DNA from: Sphingomonas alpina | Lineage (GTDB): Bacteria; Pseudomonadota; Alphaproteobacteria; Sphingomonadales; Sphingomonadaceae | DNA: 64,000 nt | NCBI RefSeq assembly: GCF_014490665.1 | Contig: NZ_CP061038.1 | Span: 3,596,001 to 3,660,000, forward strand | Direction: 5' to 3' | Shown here: one piece after another, positions 51,343-60,072 of the stretch | Layout of the letters: each line of letters begins with the position of its first letter | Position numbering within the stretch: the stretch's first letter is position 1 | The notes under the pieces: generated by a model | What the model saw: only the letters and a program-made list of their open reading frames with translations | What the model was told of the DNA's origin: nothing | The model's database searches: none | Program-made: the position numbers and the translations under genes

Positions 51343-51388
51343 CTTGCAACGCAGCGGAGGCCGACGCCTCCTGAACACAAGAGACGGG

Positions 51389-51472
51389 TTAGATGTCGAT
51401 CGAATATAGCAGCGCAACGCCGGCATTTGCCGTCGCGTCGATTGCCGCCCTGTCGAATTCTTTAACCGTCAC
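51389..51472 (-). CDS. Short leader peptide or small protein 1 (27 aa)
   Basis: A 27-residue frame starting with GTG (MTVKEFDRAAIDATAN...LYSIDI) and preceded by GAGGA seven to eight bases upstream. A terminator follows about 50 bases after its stop. Together with leader frame 2 it forms a repeated frame-terminator arrangement ahead of the EF-Tu paralogue. No family recognised; too short to be sure that it is translated. Confidence 0.45.
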   Translation of the reverse strand: MTVKEFDRAAIDATANAGVALLYSIDI

Positions 51473-51589
51473 GATGATGTTCCTCGAATAGTGTTGCGGC
51501 CGTTAGCACCGCTGGACCTTGATTACAAGCGACCCGCTGTCGCCGCGGCGGCCATCCCAGCCAGAGAGGCTCGCTCCACACCTGAGCGG

Positions 51590-52588
51590 CTATTCGAACT
51601 CGACGATGACGATCTCAGTCTCGGTCACCGCAGCGAAACGCCGGTCAGTCGGATGCGCTGCCAACAACGGGCTATCATGGATGATGCCGAAGCCGGAGTC
51701 GGCGGCGGGCGCCGCAACAACCCCGATATCCTGCCAAACCACAGGCGCGCTTCTGCCTGGCGCCCACCAATGCGGGTGCCCATCGTCCACATACGCTACG
51801 CCGCCGGCACAGGGGAATAATGTTGCCTGCGGATTCCAGTCGCTCGACCGGCTGATCCACGATCCGTCTCGCGCAGACCAGATGCCGGATTGCAGCGGCT
51901 CCCCGATGAGTTCGTTGCCATCTGCGCTCGCCGTGACGATCACCCGATCGGCATCGAGCCAGCACGCGGCATAAACCTCTGCCCCCGGTGCCACTGTCTC
52001 CAAAGCACCGTGATGCCGCTCTTCCCGATCCAGCAAGGTCGGATCACGCAGCACCTGCTCGACGTCGAAGGCGCAGAAGACGTTATAGGGATGCCAGACC
52101 CAGCCGGCCGACAACAGAAAGCGCCCGTCGGGGCTGAAACTCAGCCGCGAATGAAAGACGTCCTGCGCACCACCTTCTCTGCCCGTGAGCCGCTCTCCCT
52201 CGATCAGCGTCTCTATCTCGATGACGTTATAGGCATCCGGGCAATGCGCCAGCACCTCGCGGCCATCGCTCAACCGGCCAAGCGCGATCGGATAGGCATA
52301 GGCACTGGCCTGGTAATAGCTGCGATCGATCTCCCGGACGATCTGACCCTGATCGAGAATGATGCCCTTGGTCTGCCGATCGCAGAACAGGACGGAAAAC
52401 CGCCCGGACGGCGAAACGAGCGCACGGTCGAAGTCATAGGCATAGTGTCTGCTGGTCGGAATTTCGGTGCCATCGGCCAGCCACCGCACCCCGCCGCCGA
52501 CCCAATCCACCAGCGCGTCGTCCTGCCACGCAAGCGATTGCGGTGGATGCGAGAATGGGATGCGGGTGATGCGGGATCCGGACATCAT
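51590..52588 (-). CDS. Beta-propeller-like protein, unknown
   Basis: A 332-residue protein without signal peptide. Repeated strands of the type RLSFSPDGRFLLSAGWVWHP, YAACWLDADRVIVTASADGNE and LLAAHPTDRRFAAVTETEIVIVEFE suggest a WD40-like propeller. It begins 14 bases after the PepSY gene, so it is the last gene of the iron-type operon. I do not recognise a specific family and infer no function. Confidence 0.65.
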   Translation of the reverse strand: MMSGSRITRIPFSHPPQSLAWQDDALVDWVGGGVRWLADGTEIPTSRHYAYDFDRALVSPSGRFSVLFCDRQTKGIILDQGQIVREIDRSYYQASAYAYPIALGRLSDGREVLAHCPDAYNVIEIETLIEGERLTGREGGAQDVFHSRLSFSPDGRFLLSAGWVWHPYNVFCAFDVEQVLRDPTLLDREERHHGALETVAPGAEVYAACWLDADRVIVTASADGNELIGEPLQSGIWSARDGSWISRSSDWNPQATLFPCAGGVAYVDDGHPHWWAPGRSAPVVWQDIGVVAAPAADSGFGIIHDSPLLAAHPTDRRFAAVTETEIVIVEFE

Positions 52589-52602
52589 TCCGATCTACCG
52601 CG

Positions 52603-54117
52603 TCAGGCAGCGGAGCGCACCATCCGGCCTCGCAGCGCCGACGCAACCAGGCCCGCGCCCAGCAGCAGCAACACCACATTGACGATCACCGCGACCGGAT
52701 CGCCCGCCAACCCGCCGCGCAGCGCGACATGCCCCAGTGCCACCAGCACCAAGGTCGCGCCGCCGATCGCCCGGCACGCCCGCGACAGCGCTTTCGCCTC
52801 GACGAATCCGCTCACCGCCAGTGCAAGCAACGTCGCCCCACCCCACAGCGACAAGGGCAGCGACAGCGGCGCGCCCGCGCCGGCAATCACCACGCCCAGC
52901 GCCGCGACGGCAAAGGCCAGGGGCTGGCCCCACACGACCGAGGTCCACACCCGTTCCCAGCCCGGTGCCGGCCGCCCCTTGTCGCGCCGCCGCGCGAGCC
53001 AGATCGTCACGCCGCTCGCCGCGAGATAGGTCAGGCCAAGCCCGAGCAGGCCGTATACGACACGCACCACGCCACCGCCGAACCAGCCGAAATGCAGCGA
53101 GCCGATCGAGCCGAGAATATCCTTGCCGAGATTATTGTCACGCGCATAGCTGGCGTGAAACAGCTTGCCCTCGCGGTCGAAGGTCAGGGCATCGGTCCCG
53201 GCGAGCCGGTTGGGCTGGCGCAGGCCGACCTGCGTCGCCTGCCCATATTCGGCCGGGTGCTGCATCAGGATATAGGCCGGCGTCGCGCCCGGCGACCGCA
53301 CCGCGGCCTGGCGCAGCATGGCGGCGAGATCGGGCAGCGGCGCGGGCCGCGGGTCATCCTTTGGCAGCGGCGGCAGGAACAAGGCATAGACCTTGTTCAC
53401 ATCGCCTTGGAACACCGCGAGGCCCAGCACGCCGACGATCAGCGTGGTCAGCCCGAGCAACGCGCCGGTCAGCGACACGATGACATGGAAGGGCAAGGCC
53501 CAGACACCGAGCCGGTTGTGCAAATCCGCCTCCTGCAGCCGCCGCGATCCGCCGAGCCGCAAGTGAAAGGCATCGCGAAACACTCGCGGATGCGCGAGCA
53601 GGCCGGAGATCAGCGAAGAGAGCAACGCCACCCCGGTCAGCCCTACCAGAAACATGCCCCAGGTCTGCGGCAGATGCAGATTGATGTGCAGATGCGTGAC
53701 GAACTCGGTCCAGGGCGACGCGCCGCTTTCGGCGATCCGGCCCTGCCCGTCGGCGATCCATGCGTGCTCGCCGGCTTTTCCCTCGGTGGTGATCAGCAGC
53801 CACGGCAGTTCGGGTGACGGCAATGTCACATAGGCATGCTCGACCCCATTTCCTGCCTGCGCCATCGCGCCGGTGAAGGCGGTCTGCACTGCACCCGGAG
53901 CCGCAGCTTCGATGCGCGGTGCGGCGGGATGCTCCCAGCGCTGAAACTCGCGCGCGAACACCGCGATGCTGCCCGACAGACAGACAAGATAGATCGCGGC
54001 GGCAAAGGCGAGCCCGAGCGCGCTATGCCCCTTCAGCACAGCGCGCACGAAATCGGCCGGCACCTTGGGCCAGATCGGCTGGCGCTTGCCCGCTACACGC
54101 TCTGTCCTCGTGGTCAT
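52603..54117 (-). CDS. PepSY-associated transmembrane protein
   Basis: A 504-residue inner-membrane protein of the PepSY-TM family: N-terminal helix (HSALGLAFAAAIYLVCLSGSIAVF), periplasmic domains, HLHINLHLPQTWGMFLVGLTGVAL, LHNRLGVWALPFHVIVSLTGALLG and a His-rich region near SIGSLHFGWFGGG. The conserved His residues probably bind haem, and such proteins are linked to ferric-siderophore reduction. It overlaps the preceding gene by four bases. The neighbouring TonB receptor supports an iron role. Confidence 0.85.
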   Translation of the reverse strand: MTTRTERVAGKRQPIWPKVPADFVRAVLKGHSALGLAFAAAIYLVCLSGSIAVFAREFQRWEHPAAPRIEAAAPGAVQTAFTGAMAQAGNGVEHAYVTLPSPELPWLLITTEGKAGEHAWIADGQGRIAESGASPWTEFVTHLHINLHLPQTWGMFLVGLTGVALLSSLISGLLAHPRVFRDAFHLRLGGSRRLQEADLHNRLGVWALPFHVIVSLTGALLGLTTLIVGVLGLAVFQGDVNKVYALFLPPLPKDDPRPAPLPDLAAMLRQAAVRSPGATPAYILMQHPAEYGQATQVGLRQPNRLAGTDALTFDREGKLFHASYARDNNLGKDILGSIGSLHFGWFGGGVVRVVYGLLGLGLTYLAASGVTIWLARRRDKGRPAPGWERVWTSVVWGQPLAFAVAALGVVIAGAGAPLSLPLSLWGGATLLALAVSGFVEAKALSRACRAIGGATLVLVALGHVALRGGLAGDPVAVIVNVVLLLLGAGLVASALRGRMVRSAA

Positions 54118-54704
54118 GCGAACCCCCTGAGAATGGCGGCGGTGAAGCAGATCAGCGTCACGCCGGCGAGCATCGCGGTAGCGCGCAGGATGCGGCTGTC
54201 AGCGAGCGTCCAGGCCATCGCGCCGCCCCATAATACCGGCACCATCAGCCCCGAAATCAGCAGCCGCGTCTGCGGCTCGCCCGGTACCCACACCGCATAG
54301 CAGACACCAACCGCCATCGCCGCGATCATCCCGATCGGCCCGGCGAGCAACCAGCGCAGGATCGTGCGCCAGGCGGTCGAGGGCCGCTCGAGCGGTTCAG
54401 GCGCGAGGCTCTGGTCGTTATTGCGCCCATTACCATCGGCGCGCGCGGCCTTCACCGTCGCGCCGCTCGTCACCACCGCGAGCACACCGGCCGGGATCAG
54501 CGCCACGGCAATGAACGGCCCGCGCGCCGCACCCAGCACCCAGGCCGGCCACAACAGGGTCGCGATCAGGATCGCCCAGCCGCCAAGCATCCACGGCAGC
54601 CGCTCCTCGATGCGCAATCGCCACGCACGGCGCAGCGCCCATCCGCCCGCCGCCGCGCCAATCAGGATCGGGATCGCGGCCAGCCAGGTGAGCGATTCCG
54701 CCAT
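54114..54704 (-). CDS. Membrane protein of the TonB receptor/PepSY operon
   Basis: A 196-residue protein with five predicted membrane helices (LTWLAAIPILIGAAAGGWAL, LGGWAILIATLLWPAWVL, PFIAVALIPAGVLAVV, ILRWLLAGPIGMIAAMAVGVCYAV, ILRATAMLAGVTLICF). Small membrane proteins of the DUF3649/DUF3325 kind occupy this position in iron-uptake operons; I cannot say which one it is. The ATG at 54702-54704 overlaps the receptor stop (TGATG); one two codons upstream is equally possible. Confidence 0.7.
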   Translation of the reverse strand: MAESLTWLAAIPILIGAAAGGWALRRAWRLRIEERLPWMLGGWAILIATLLWPAWVLGAARGPFIAVALIPAGVLAVVTSGATVKAARADGNGRNNDQSLAPEPLERPSTAWRTILRWLLAGPIGMIAAMAVGVCYAVWVPGEPQTRLLISGLMVPVLWGGAMAWTLADSRILRATAMLAGVTLICFTAAILRGFA

Positions 54705-57001
54705 CACCATTTCGTCTCGAACACCAGGCCGAAGACCTGCGGATCGCCCAGCACCCCATTGCGCTGCGACGCATTGCCATATTCGAAATATTTTTCGTCG
54801 AACAAATTGCTCGCATAGGCCGACAGGCTCCAATGCTCGGCCTGATAGCCCAGCTTGGCATTGACCAGCGTGCGGCCGCCCACGACATATTGAGACTGTG
54901 GCGCGCCGACATCGGTGAACACGCCGCTGCGGTGGCTGGCATTCACATTGGCGACGATGTGCGATCCGACGCGGACATTGGCGCCGCCCGACAGCGTCCA
55001 TTTCGGGGCATAGGGGAATTGCATCCCGCTCAAGTCGTTGACGGCTCCGACATCTACCCTGAAGGAATCGAACTTGGTGCGGACATGGCCAATCGACGCA
55101 TACCAGTCGAACGCCCGGCTGACGCGATGCCGCGCCTCGATCTCGAAGCCATAAAGATGCGACTTGCCGGCATTGACCGTGTTGAAGTCATAGGTGTTGA
55201 GCCCGAAATTGACGGAGGTCTGCTGGTCCTTCCAGTCGATGTAGAAGGCATTGGCATTGATCGTCAGCGCGCCATCGAGCCAGGCCGTGCGCAGCGACAA
55301 TTCATAATTCCAGGTGAATTCCGGATCATAGGCCACGGTCAGGTTGCGCGCCATGTTCGAACTCGATCCGCCCGAGCGATAGCCGCGCTGCGCCACAAAG
55401 GCGGTCGACACGGTCGGCGTCCAGTTCATTTCCAGCCCCAGCTTGGGCAGGAATGCGTTGAATGTCCGCTTCGACGGCAACGCTACCCCGGCAGCCTGCG
55501 CGACCAGCCCGAGCACACCGGCATTGATCGCGGTAAATGCCGGCGCGAATGGCCCATAGTCCGCAGGATTGGGCAGGGTTCCGGCAAACCGCGCGCGCGT
55601 ATCCGATGAAAGGCGGTTGGTCTCGCGGTCGTAGCGCGCGCCGGCCAGGGCCGACAGGCGATCGGTGAGTTCATATCGGGCGTCGGCAAACAGCGCCATG
55701 GTTTCGACCCTGGTCGGCGTGCGGTTGGCATAATCGACCGGGATCGACGGCAAGGCAGCGGTATAGCGGGCCGCGATCAGGGCAGCCGTTGCCGGGTCGA
55801 CCCCATTGCCCTGCAACAAGGCGGCGATCGTGCCGGTCGGGGTCTGGACTTGAGTCAGGCTGGCCTGAGTGCCGATCTGGTCGCGATTATAATAAAAGGC
55901 GCCGATCAGACCGCTCAGCCGCTCGCCCTTGTAGTTGAGGCGCAGCTCCTGCGTGAAGGTGCGGTAGCGAAAGCCGATATTGCCGGCGGTCAGATCGGCT
56001 GCGGTGCGATCGCCGTCATAGGTGTCGAACTGGCGGATCTTGTTGAACGACGAGACGCTGTTGAGCGAGAACCGGTCACCCAGCTTGTAGCTCAAATCCA
56101 GCGTGGCGATGTCGGCATTGATCGTGCTGGCATTCGGCGCATTCGATGAGGCCGTGCGATCATCAAACATGTGGGGCGTGACGTCGGTATAGGTGAAGGC
56201 ATAGCCGCCCTTGCGTTCGGAATGGGTATAGCCGAGCCGCGCTTCGAACCCCGGCAGCGCGCCGGGCGTCCAGAGCAATTTGCCGCGCAGGCTGAGCGCG
56301 TCGACCGGATTCTCCGGCGCATTGCGCGTGACGTTATGGACGAAGCCATCGCCGTCGCGCTTTTCCGCGGCAACGCGAAAGGCAAGCTCGTCGGCGATGA
56401 TCGGCCCGCCTCCGGCAATGGCGAAGGCGCGTTCGTCATAGCTGGTATACAGCGCCCGCCCGCGCGCACTCCAGTCCATCGTCGGATCGGTGGTGCGGAT
56501 GATCACCGCGCCGGCCAGTGCGTTCAGCCCCTGCAACGTCGATTGCGGCCCGCGAAATATTTCGACTTGCGCGACGTCCCACATATCGGTCGGCGCACCA
56601 TGCAGCGTACCGGTCGGCAGCGCCGCGCCATCGAGATAGACCGTCGACAGCGCGCCATCGCCGCCACTCGAAACGCCGTTATTGGCGATCCCGCGAATGG
56701 TGAAGCCGGCCCCGCCATAAATGGTCGAGACATTGGCGGTACGCTGCAGCACCTCCTGCAGTGAGCGGAGATTCTCCTCCTCGATCCGCGCCGCGGTGAT
56801 CACCGCGACACTGGTCTTGGTCTCCTGCAACGATCGCGCGACCTTTTCGCCGGTGACGATGATGTCTTCGGACGTGTCCACCTGCTGCGCGGCATCGGCC
56901 GGCGGATCCGACAGGTTCGGCCCAGCAGACTGCGCCTGTGCGGTAGAGGCAAGCGCCATGGCGACAAGGCTGGCCGACAGCCTCAGGAAAATGCGCGTCA
57001 T
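54704..57001 (-). CDS. TonB-dependent siderophore-type receptor
   Basis: A 765-residue outer-membrane receptor: signal peptide (LVAMALASTAQAQ), TonB box (EDIIVTGEKVARSLQETKTS), plug (VAQVEIFRGPQSTLQGLNA) and a barrel that ends in Trp (VFGLVFETKW). The ATG at 56999-57001 has GGGGGGTATCG upstream. It heads an operon with a small membrane protein and PepSY gene, the classic arrangement for ferric-siderophore uptake and reduction. Confidence 0.9.
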   Translation of the reverse strand: MTRIFLRLSASLVAMALASTAQAQSAGPNLSDPPADAAQQVDTSEDIIVTGEKVARSLQETKTSVAVITAARIEEENLRSLQEVLQRTANVSTIYGGAGFTIRGIANNGVSSGGDGALSTVYLDGAALPTGTLHGAPTDMWDVAQVEIFRGPQSTLQGLNALAGAVIIRTTDPTMDWSARGRALYTSYDERAFAIAGGGPIIADELAFRVAAEKRDGDGFVHNVTRNAPENPVDALSLRGKLLWTPGALPGFEARLGYTHSERKGGYAFTYTDVTPHMFDDRTASSNAPNASTINADIATLDLSYKLGDRFSLNSVSSFNKIRQFDTYDGDRTAADLTAGNIGFRYRTFTQELRLNYKGERLSGLIGAFYYNRDQIGTQASLTQVQTPTGTIAALLQGNGVDPATAALIAARYTAALPSIPVDYANRTPTRVETMALFADARYELTDRLSALAGARYDRETNRLSSDTRARFAGTLPNPADYGPFAPAFTAINAGVLGLVAQAAGVALPSKRTFNAFLPKLGLEMNWTPTVSTAFVAQRGYRSGGSSSNMARNLTVAYDPEFTWNYELSLRTAWLDGALTINANAFYIDWKDQQTSVNFGLNTYDFNTVNAGKSHLYGFEIEARHRVSRAFDWYASIGHVRTKFDSFRVDVGAVNDLSGMQFPYAPKWTLSGGANVRVGSHIVANVNASHRSGVFTDVGAPQSQYVVGGRTLVNAKLGYQAEHWSLSAYASNLFDEKYFEYGNASQRNGVLGDPQVFGLVFETKW

Positions 57002-57041
57002 CGATACCCCCCGGAAATTGAGCCGCCCGGTATCAATGCCG

Positions 57042-57063
57042 CAATTGCGAGTCAAACTCATTA
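57042..57063. promoter_or_regulatory. Weak Fur-like box upstream of the TonB receptor
   Basis: On the minus strand TAATGAGTTTGACTCGCAATTG resembles the Fur pattern of the site at 46595-46613 (AATGAG...TCGCAAT). It lies about 40 bases before the start codon. Confidence 0.4.
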
Positions 57064-57214
57064 GCATAAGGAAGACACGGTCGTTGATAGCTGAGCTTTG
57101 CCGCGACAAAGATCAGCCTGTGTTGAATTCCTATTAAAACAGTGGAGATTGAACGGCGGGCCGGGGGAGGCGCTGACGCGCCCTTTCCGCCCCAGGGATT
57201 TCTAGGAGAATGCA

Positions 57215-57490
57215 ATGAAGCTGTTTACACGATCGCTGTTCGCCACCCCTCTGATCGCTGCCGCGACGCTCGGTCTTTCCGCGTGCAACAGTCCTGCTCC
57301 GGCGGACAATGGCACGACCAACGACCTGAAGCTGGTCAATGAGGAAGCGCCGCTCGACGCCAATCTGTCGACCGATGGTGAGCTCAGCGGGAATGCCGGC
57401 AGCCTCGACGCGGTTCCGACCGGCAATGAAACCGCCCTCGGCAATGCCGCCGATGGCAATGCCAGCGTCGGCAACACCACCGCACACTAA
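57215..57490 (+). CDS. Small lipoprotein, unknown
   Basis: A 91-residue protein with a lipobox LGLSAC at residues 19-24, followed by a low-complexity tail rich in Asn, Gly, Ala and acidic residues (GNETALGNAADGNASVGN). It should be anchored to a membrane by the Cys. TAGGAG lies upstream of the ATG. I know no function for it. Confidence 0.75.
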   Translation: MKLFTRSLFATPLIAAATLGLSACNSPAPADNGTTNDLKLVNEEAPLDANLSTDGELSGNAGSLDAVPTGNETALGNAADGNASVGNTTAH

Positions 57491-57598
57491 GCGGTTCATG
57501 GTGCGGCACGACGGCCAGCCCGAACCTGATGCGGCCACAAACCGCGCGTCGCCGTCGCATCCCCTTATCGCCCGGATAGCTCCCAAGGCGTAACCTCA

Positions 57599-57628
57599 CG
57601 GCCCGGCGGCAACGCCGGGCCGCTTTTC
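57599..57628 (+). terminator. Rho-independent terminator after the lipoprotein gene
   Basis: CGGCCCGGCG-GCAA-CGCCGGGCCG is a 10-base perfect stem with tetraloop, followed by CTTTTC. Confidence 0.85.
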
Positions 57629-57637
57629 TTGCATAGT

Positions 57638-57714
57638 GTGTTTGGAAACGCGCCGGAGCGCGTTCGCGGTGCCGGCCCGATCGAAACTCGCTCTTTCGCG
57701 AGTTTCCAAACAGA
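57638..57714. repeat. Long intergenic hairpin element, copy 2
   Basis: TGTTTGGAAACGCG... closes with ...CGCGAGTTTCCAAACA, and inside lie GCGGTGCCGGCCCG and the hairpin GAAACTCGC-TCTTTC-GCGAGTTTC. The same building blocks occur at 1565-1672. Confidence 0.6.
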
Positions 57715-57717
57715 CGC

Positions 57718-57948
57718 TCAGGCGTTGACGTTGTCGTACAGCGCGATCAGCCGGTCGACCTCGGCCACCACTTCCTTCTGTTCGGCCAGCCAGCGGCCAG
57801 TGGCGTCATGCATCGGCTCGCCCTTGTGCCCGTCATGCAATGTCGCACCTGTCTCGATCAGCCAGATCATGTCTCGCGCGCGGGTGCGCTGCAGCCGCAA
57901 ATGAGTCATCCACTGCTCCACGGTATCGGATGGGATCGGTCGGTCCAT
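57718..57948 (-). CDS. Small protein, unknown
   Basis: A 76-residue, mostly helical soluble protein (MDRPIPSDTVEQWMTHLRLQ at the start; RWLAEQKEVVAEVDRLIALY near the end). It lies 70 bases downstream of bufC in the same direction. It is a plausible gene but I recognise no family. Confidence 0.5.
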   Translation of the reverse strand: MDRPIPSDTVEQWMTHLRLQRTRARDMIWLIETGATLHDGHKGEPMHDATGRWLAEQKEVVAEVDRLIALYDNVNA

Positions 57949-58017
57949 GTCATGCTCCCCGCGCGTCGGCGCCCTGCAGCGCGCATCAGCGCTCCATATA
58001 GGGAGCCTGACGCCCGG

Positions 58018-58779
58018 TTACGCGCCCGAACCTTCCTCGCAGCCTGCTACCAGTCCATCGGCAAACCATTGGCCGAGCATCGCGCCGGCATGCGCGACAC
58101 CCACGGCCTCGCCATGTGCCGCGACCAGCCACCCACACAGATCGGCAAAACCCTTCCCGCTCGCCAGCATGTGTAAGGCTTCGCACTCGACCTTCTCGAC
58201 CGTACGAAAACAAGGCGTGAAGTCCTGCCGCCACACCAGCATCGCGGCTGGCTCGGGCAAAATCGCTGCAGCGGGCGGGGCGGCACCGGCCGACAGCGCC
58301 GACCAGATCGCGCCGGCATTGGTCCGCGCGGATTCGATGCGCAGCGTCGGCACGAAGCGCAACCGTGCCTTGTCCCAGTCGACTCCGGCAATCGCTCCCG
58401 GCGGCTGCGCCACCGCATCCGCGCCCGCGAATGCCTCGGCCAGCATCCATTCCAGCGTCGCCAGCTCGGCGATTTCGGGATCGTCGGGATGGAGCCCGGC
58501 CAGAGTCCGGTCGAACCCGGCGCCATAGACGCCCAGCGTCCAGCCGCTTGGCGGCATATGCTCGATATGATGGCGCGCTGCATCGACAAAGCCCGACCCG
58601 CCCAGCCACGCCTGGAGCTGCGGATAGGTTTCGGCGAGGCAATCGGTCAGCTGCACACGGTACGCATTGTGATAGACATGGAGCCCGGCCAGCGCCCCGG
58701 GCGCGATCCAGCCCTCCACCGCGCCCGGCCCATCGAGCAAATGGCGACGAAAGTCGCGCTGCAGCGCAATCAGGCTCAT
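58018..58779 (-). CDS. bufC: DUF2063-family protein, BufC-like partner
   Basis: A 253-residue protein with the DUF2063 N-terminal domain (LQRDFRRHLLDGPGAVEGWIAPGALAGLHVYHNAYRVQLTDCLAETYP), which partners DUF692 enzymes. In bufferin-type pathways the partner is thought to bind the precursor peptide and present it to the enzyme. It overlaps the DUF692 gene by four bases (ATGA). The name bufC follows the Caulobacter systems as I recall them. Confidence 0.85.
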   Translation of the reverse strand: MSLIALQRDFRRHLLDGPGAVEGWIAPGALAGLHVYHNAYRVQLTDCLAETYPQLQAWLGGSGFVDAARHHIEHMPPSGWTLGVYGAGFDRTLAGLHPDDPEIAELATLEWMLAEAFAGADAVAQPPGAIAGVDWDKARLRFVPTLRIESARTNAGAIWSALSAGAAPPAAAILPEPAAMLVWRQDFTPCFRTVEKVECEALHMLASGKGFADLCGWLVAAHGEAVGVAHAGAMLGQWFADGLVAGCEEGSGA

Positions 58780-59636
58780 GCCGCGATCCGTTCGCGTAGC
58801 GCTGCCCGTTCGCGCAGCGCTGCAACGCGCCGCGCCTGATCGAGTTCGGCAAGCAGCTCGGCAAGCGGCGGAATGTCATCGTCGCGCTCGATCATCGTTG
58901 CGACCGGCCCGACCCGCGCCAGCGCCGCATCGTACAGCGCCCAGACGCTGTCCGGCACCGGCCGATCATGCGTATCGATCAGTAAATCCTTGCCTTCGCT
59001 ATGCCCGGCAAGATGGATCTGACGCACCCTCTCCGCCGGCACGCCATCGAGATAGGCGATCGCGTCGAAGCCGTGATTGGTCGCGCTGACGAAGATATTG
59101 TTGACGTCGAGCAGCAGGTCGCACCCGGTGCGCGCACACATCTCCGCCATGAAATCCCATTCGGTCGCGTCGCTGTCGGCAAACCGCACATAGCTCGACG
59201 GATTCTCGATCAGCATCGCGCGGCCAAGCACATCCTGCGCCTGCGCGATATTGGCACACACCACGTCCATCGCCTCGCGCGTATAGGGGATCGGCAACAG
59301 GTCGTGCGAATTGAAGCCCTCGATCGCGGTCCAGCACAGATGGTCCGACACGAACAGCGGGTCGATCCGGTCGACCAGCGATTTGAGTTGCATCAGATGA
59401 TCGCGGTCGAGCCCGTCGGCCGAACCGATCGACATCGACACCCCGTGCAGCGCGACCGGATGGCGTTCGCGGATCCGTTCCAGGATCTGCAACGGACGCC
59501 CGCCGGCGATCATGAAATTCTCCGAGATGACCTCGACGAAATCCACCTCGACATCATGGTCGAGGAAATCGGGATAATGTTGTGACCTGAGGCCAAGGCC
59601 AAAGCCGTGAAAGGCCGGGTTGCGGGTCATCGTCAT
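58776..59636 (-). CDS. bufB: DUF692 multinuclear iron enzyme (MNIO), BufB-like
   Basis: A 286-residue TIM-barrel enzyme of the MbnB/TglH/BufB family. Iron-ligand motifs are visible: LHGVSMSIGS, VSDHLCW, IENPSSY, DVNNIFVSATNHGF, HLAGH and IDTHDRP. These enzymes use two or three irons and oxygen to rebuild Cys residues of ribosomal peptides, for example into thiooxazoles. It sits between a Cys-rich precursor gene and the DUF2063 partner. The start at 59636 gives the normal N-terminus (FHGFGLGLRSQHY). Confidence 0.92.
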   Translation of the reverse strand: MTMTRNPAFHGFGLGLRSQHYPDFLDHDVEVDFVEVISENFMIAGGRPLQILERIRERHPVALHGVSMSIGSADGLDRDHLMQLKSLVDRIDPLFVSDHLCWTAIEGFNSHDLLPIPYTREAMDVVCANIAQAQDVLGRAMLIENPSSYVRFADSDATEWDFMAEMCARTGCDLLLDVNNIFVSATNHGFDAIAYLDGVPAERVRQIHLAGHSEGKDLLIDTHDRPVPDSVWALYDAALARVGPVATMIERDDDIPPLAELLAELDQARRVAALRERAALRERIAA

Positions 59637-59654
59637 GGCGCGGTCCAGTATGAA

Positions 59655-59682
59655 GGGCCCGGCCAGTCATCCAGCCGGGCCC
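59655..59682 (-). promoter_or_regulatory. Hairpin between bufA2 and bufB
   Basis: GGGCCCGGC and GCCGGGCCC form a perfect 9-base stem with a 10-base loop directly after the bufA2 stop. No full T run follows. It looks like a partial terminator or mRNA-stabilising hairpin that would give more precursor than enzyme. Confidence 0.65.
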
Positions 59683-59688
59683 GGAAAC

Positions 59689-59952
59689 TCACTTGGCTTC
59701 GGTCAGGCTGCCGCCGGCCGCGGCGCACGCCTTGGCGGTCAGCGCCTTGAAGCCATGCCCCTTGCACTCATTCTGACCCTTGCAGTCGTTCGACGCGGTC
59801 TTGCAGTCCGACGTGCCCTTGCAGGTGTTGACGCCGTAGCAATGGACGGTCTTTTCGCCCTTCGCCAGCGCGGGCGTGCTGGTCGCGACGCCGGCAACGG
59901 CAATGATGGCGGCAGTGGCGGCGAAGCTCGCGCCGAGGATACGGGTGGTCAT
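59689..59952 (-). CDS. bufA2: Cys-rich precursor peptide, BufA2-like
   Basis: An 87-residue exported peptide with a signal peptide (cleavage likely after ALA30) and six Cys at positions 38, 44, 50, 57, 63 and 76 in the pattern HCYGVNTCKGTSDC...NDCKGQNECKG. This is the BufA2 type, the substrate of DUF692/DUF2063 enzymes, and would become a periplasmic metal-binding product. It heads the leftward bufA2-bufB-bufC set and has a SigF-type promoter upstream. Confidence 0.85.
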   Translation of the reverse strand: MTTRILGASFAATAAIIAVAGVATSTPALAKGEKTVHCYGVNTCKGTSDCKTASNDCKGQNECKGHGFKALTAKACAAAGGSLTEAK

Positions 59953-59996
59953 GGGGGAGGTCTCCGAATGGACTTGAGCCGGAATGGCAAAGGGGT

Positions 59997-60024
59997 TTCG
60001 GAGAGGGGTCGGAAGTTCGTTACA
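59997..60024 (-). promoter_or_regulatory. SigF-type promoter of bufA2
   Basis: On the minus strand TGTAACG (60018-60024) is separated by 17 bases from CGAA (59997-60000). It resembles the two SigF-type promoters at 61268-61296 and 61343-61369, which have TGTAACC and 16 bases. Confidence 0.6.
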
Positions 60025-60072
60025 GCGCTCGCCAAATTCCTCTCCATGGACCGGGGGAGAGGACTTAAGGGG

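Noticed and set aside
49778..51472. Thiopeptide cluster with a resistant EF-Tu
   Set aside because: The short upstream frames lack the Ser/Cys-rich core of thiopeptides and no cyclodehydratase or lantibiotic dehydratase gene is near; attenuation is simpler.
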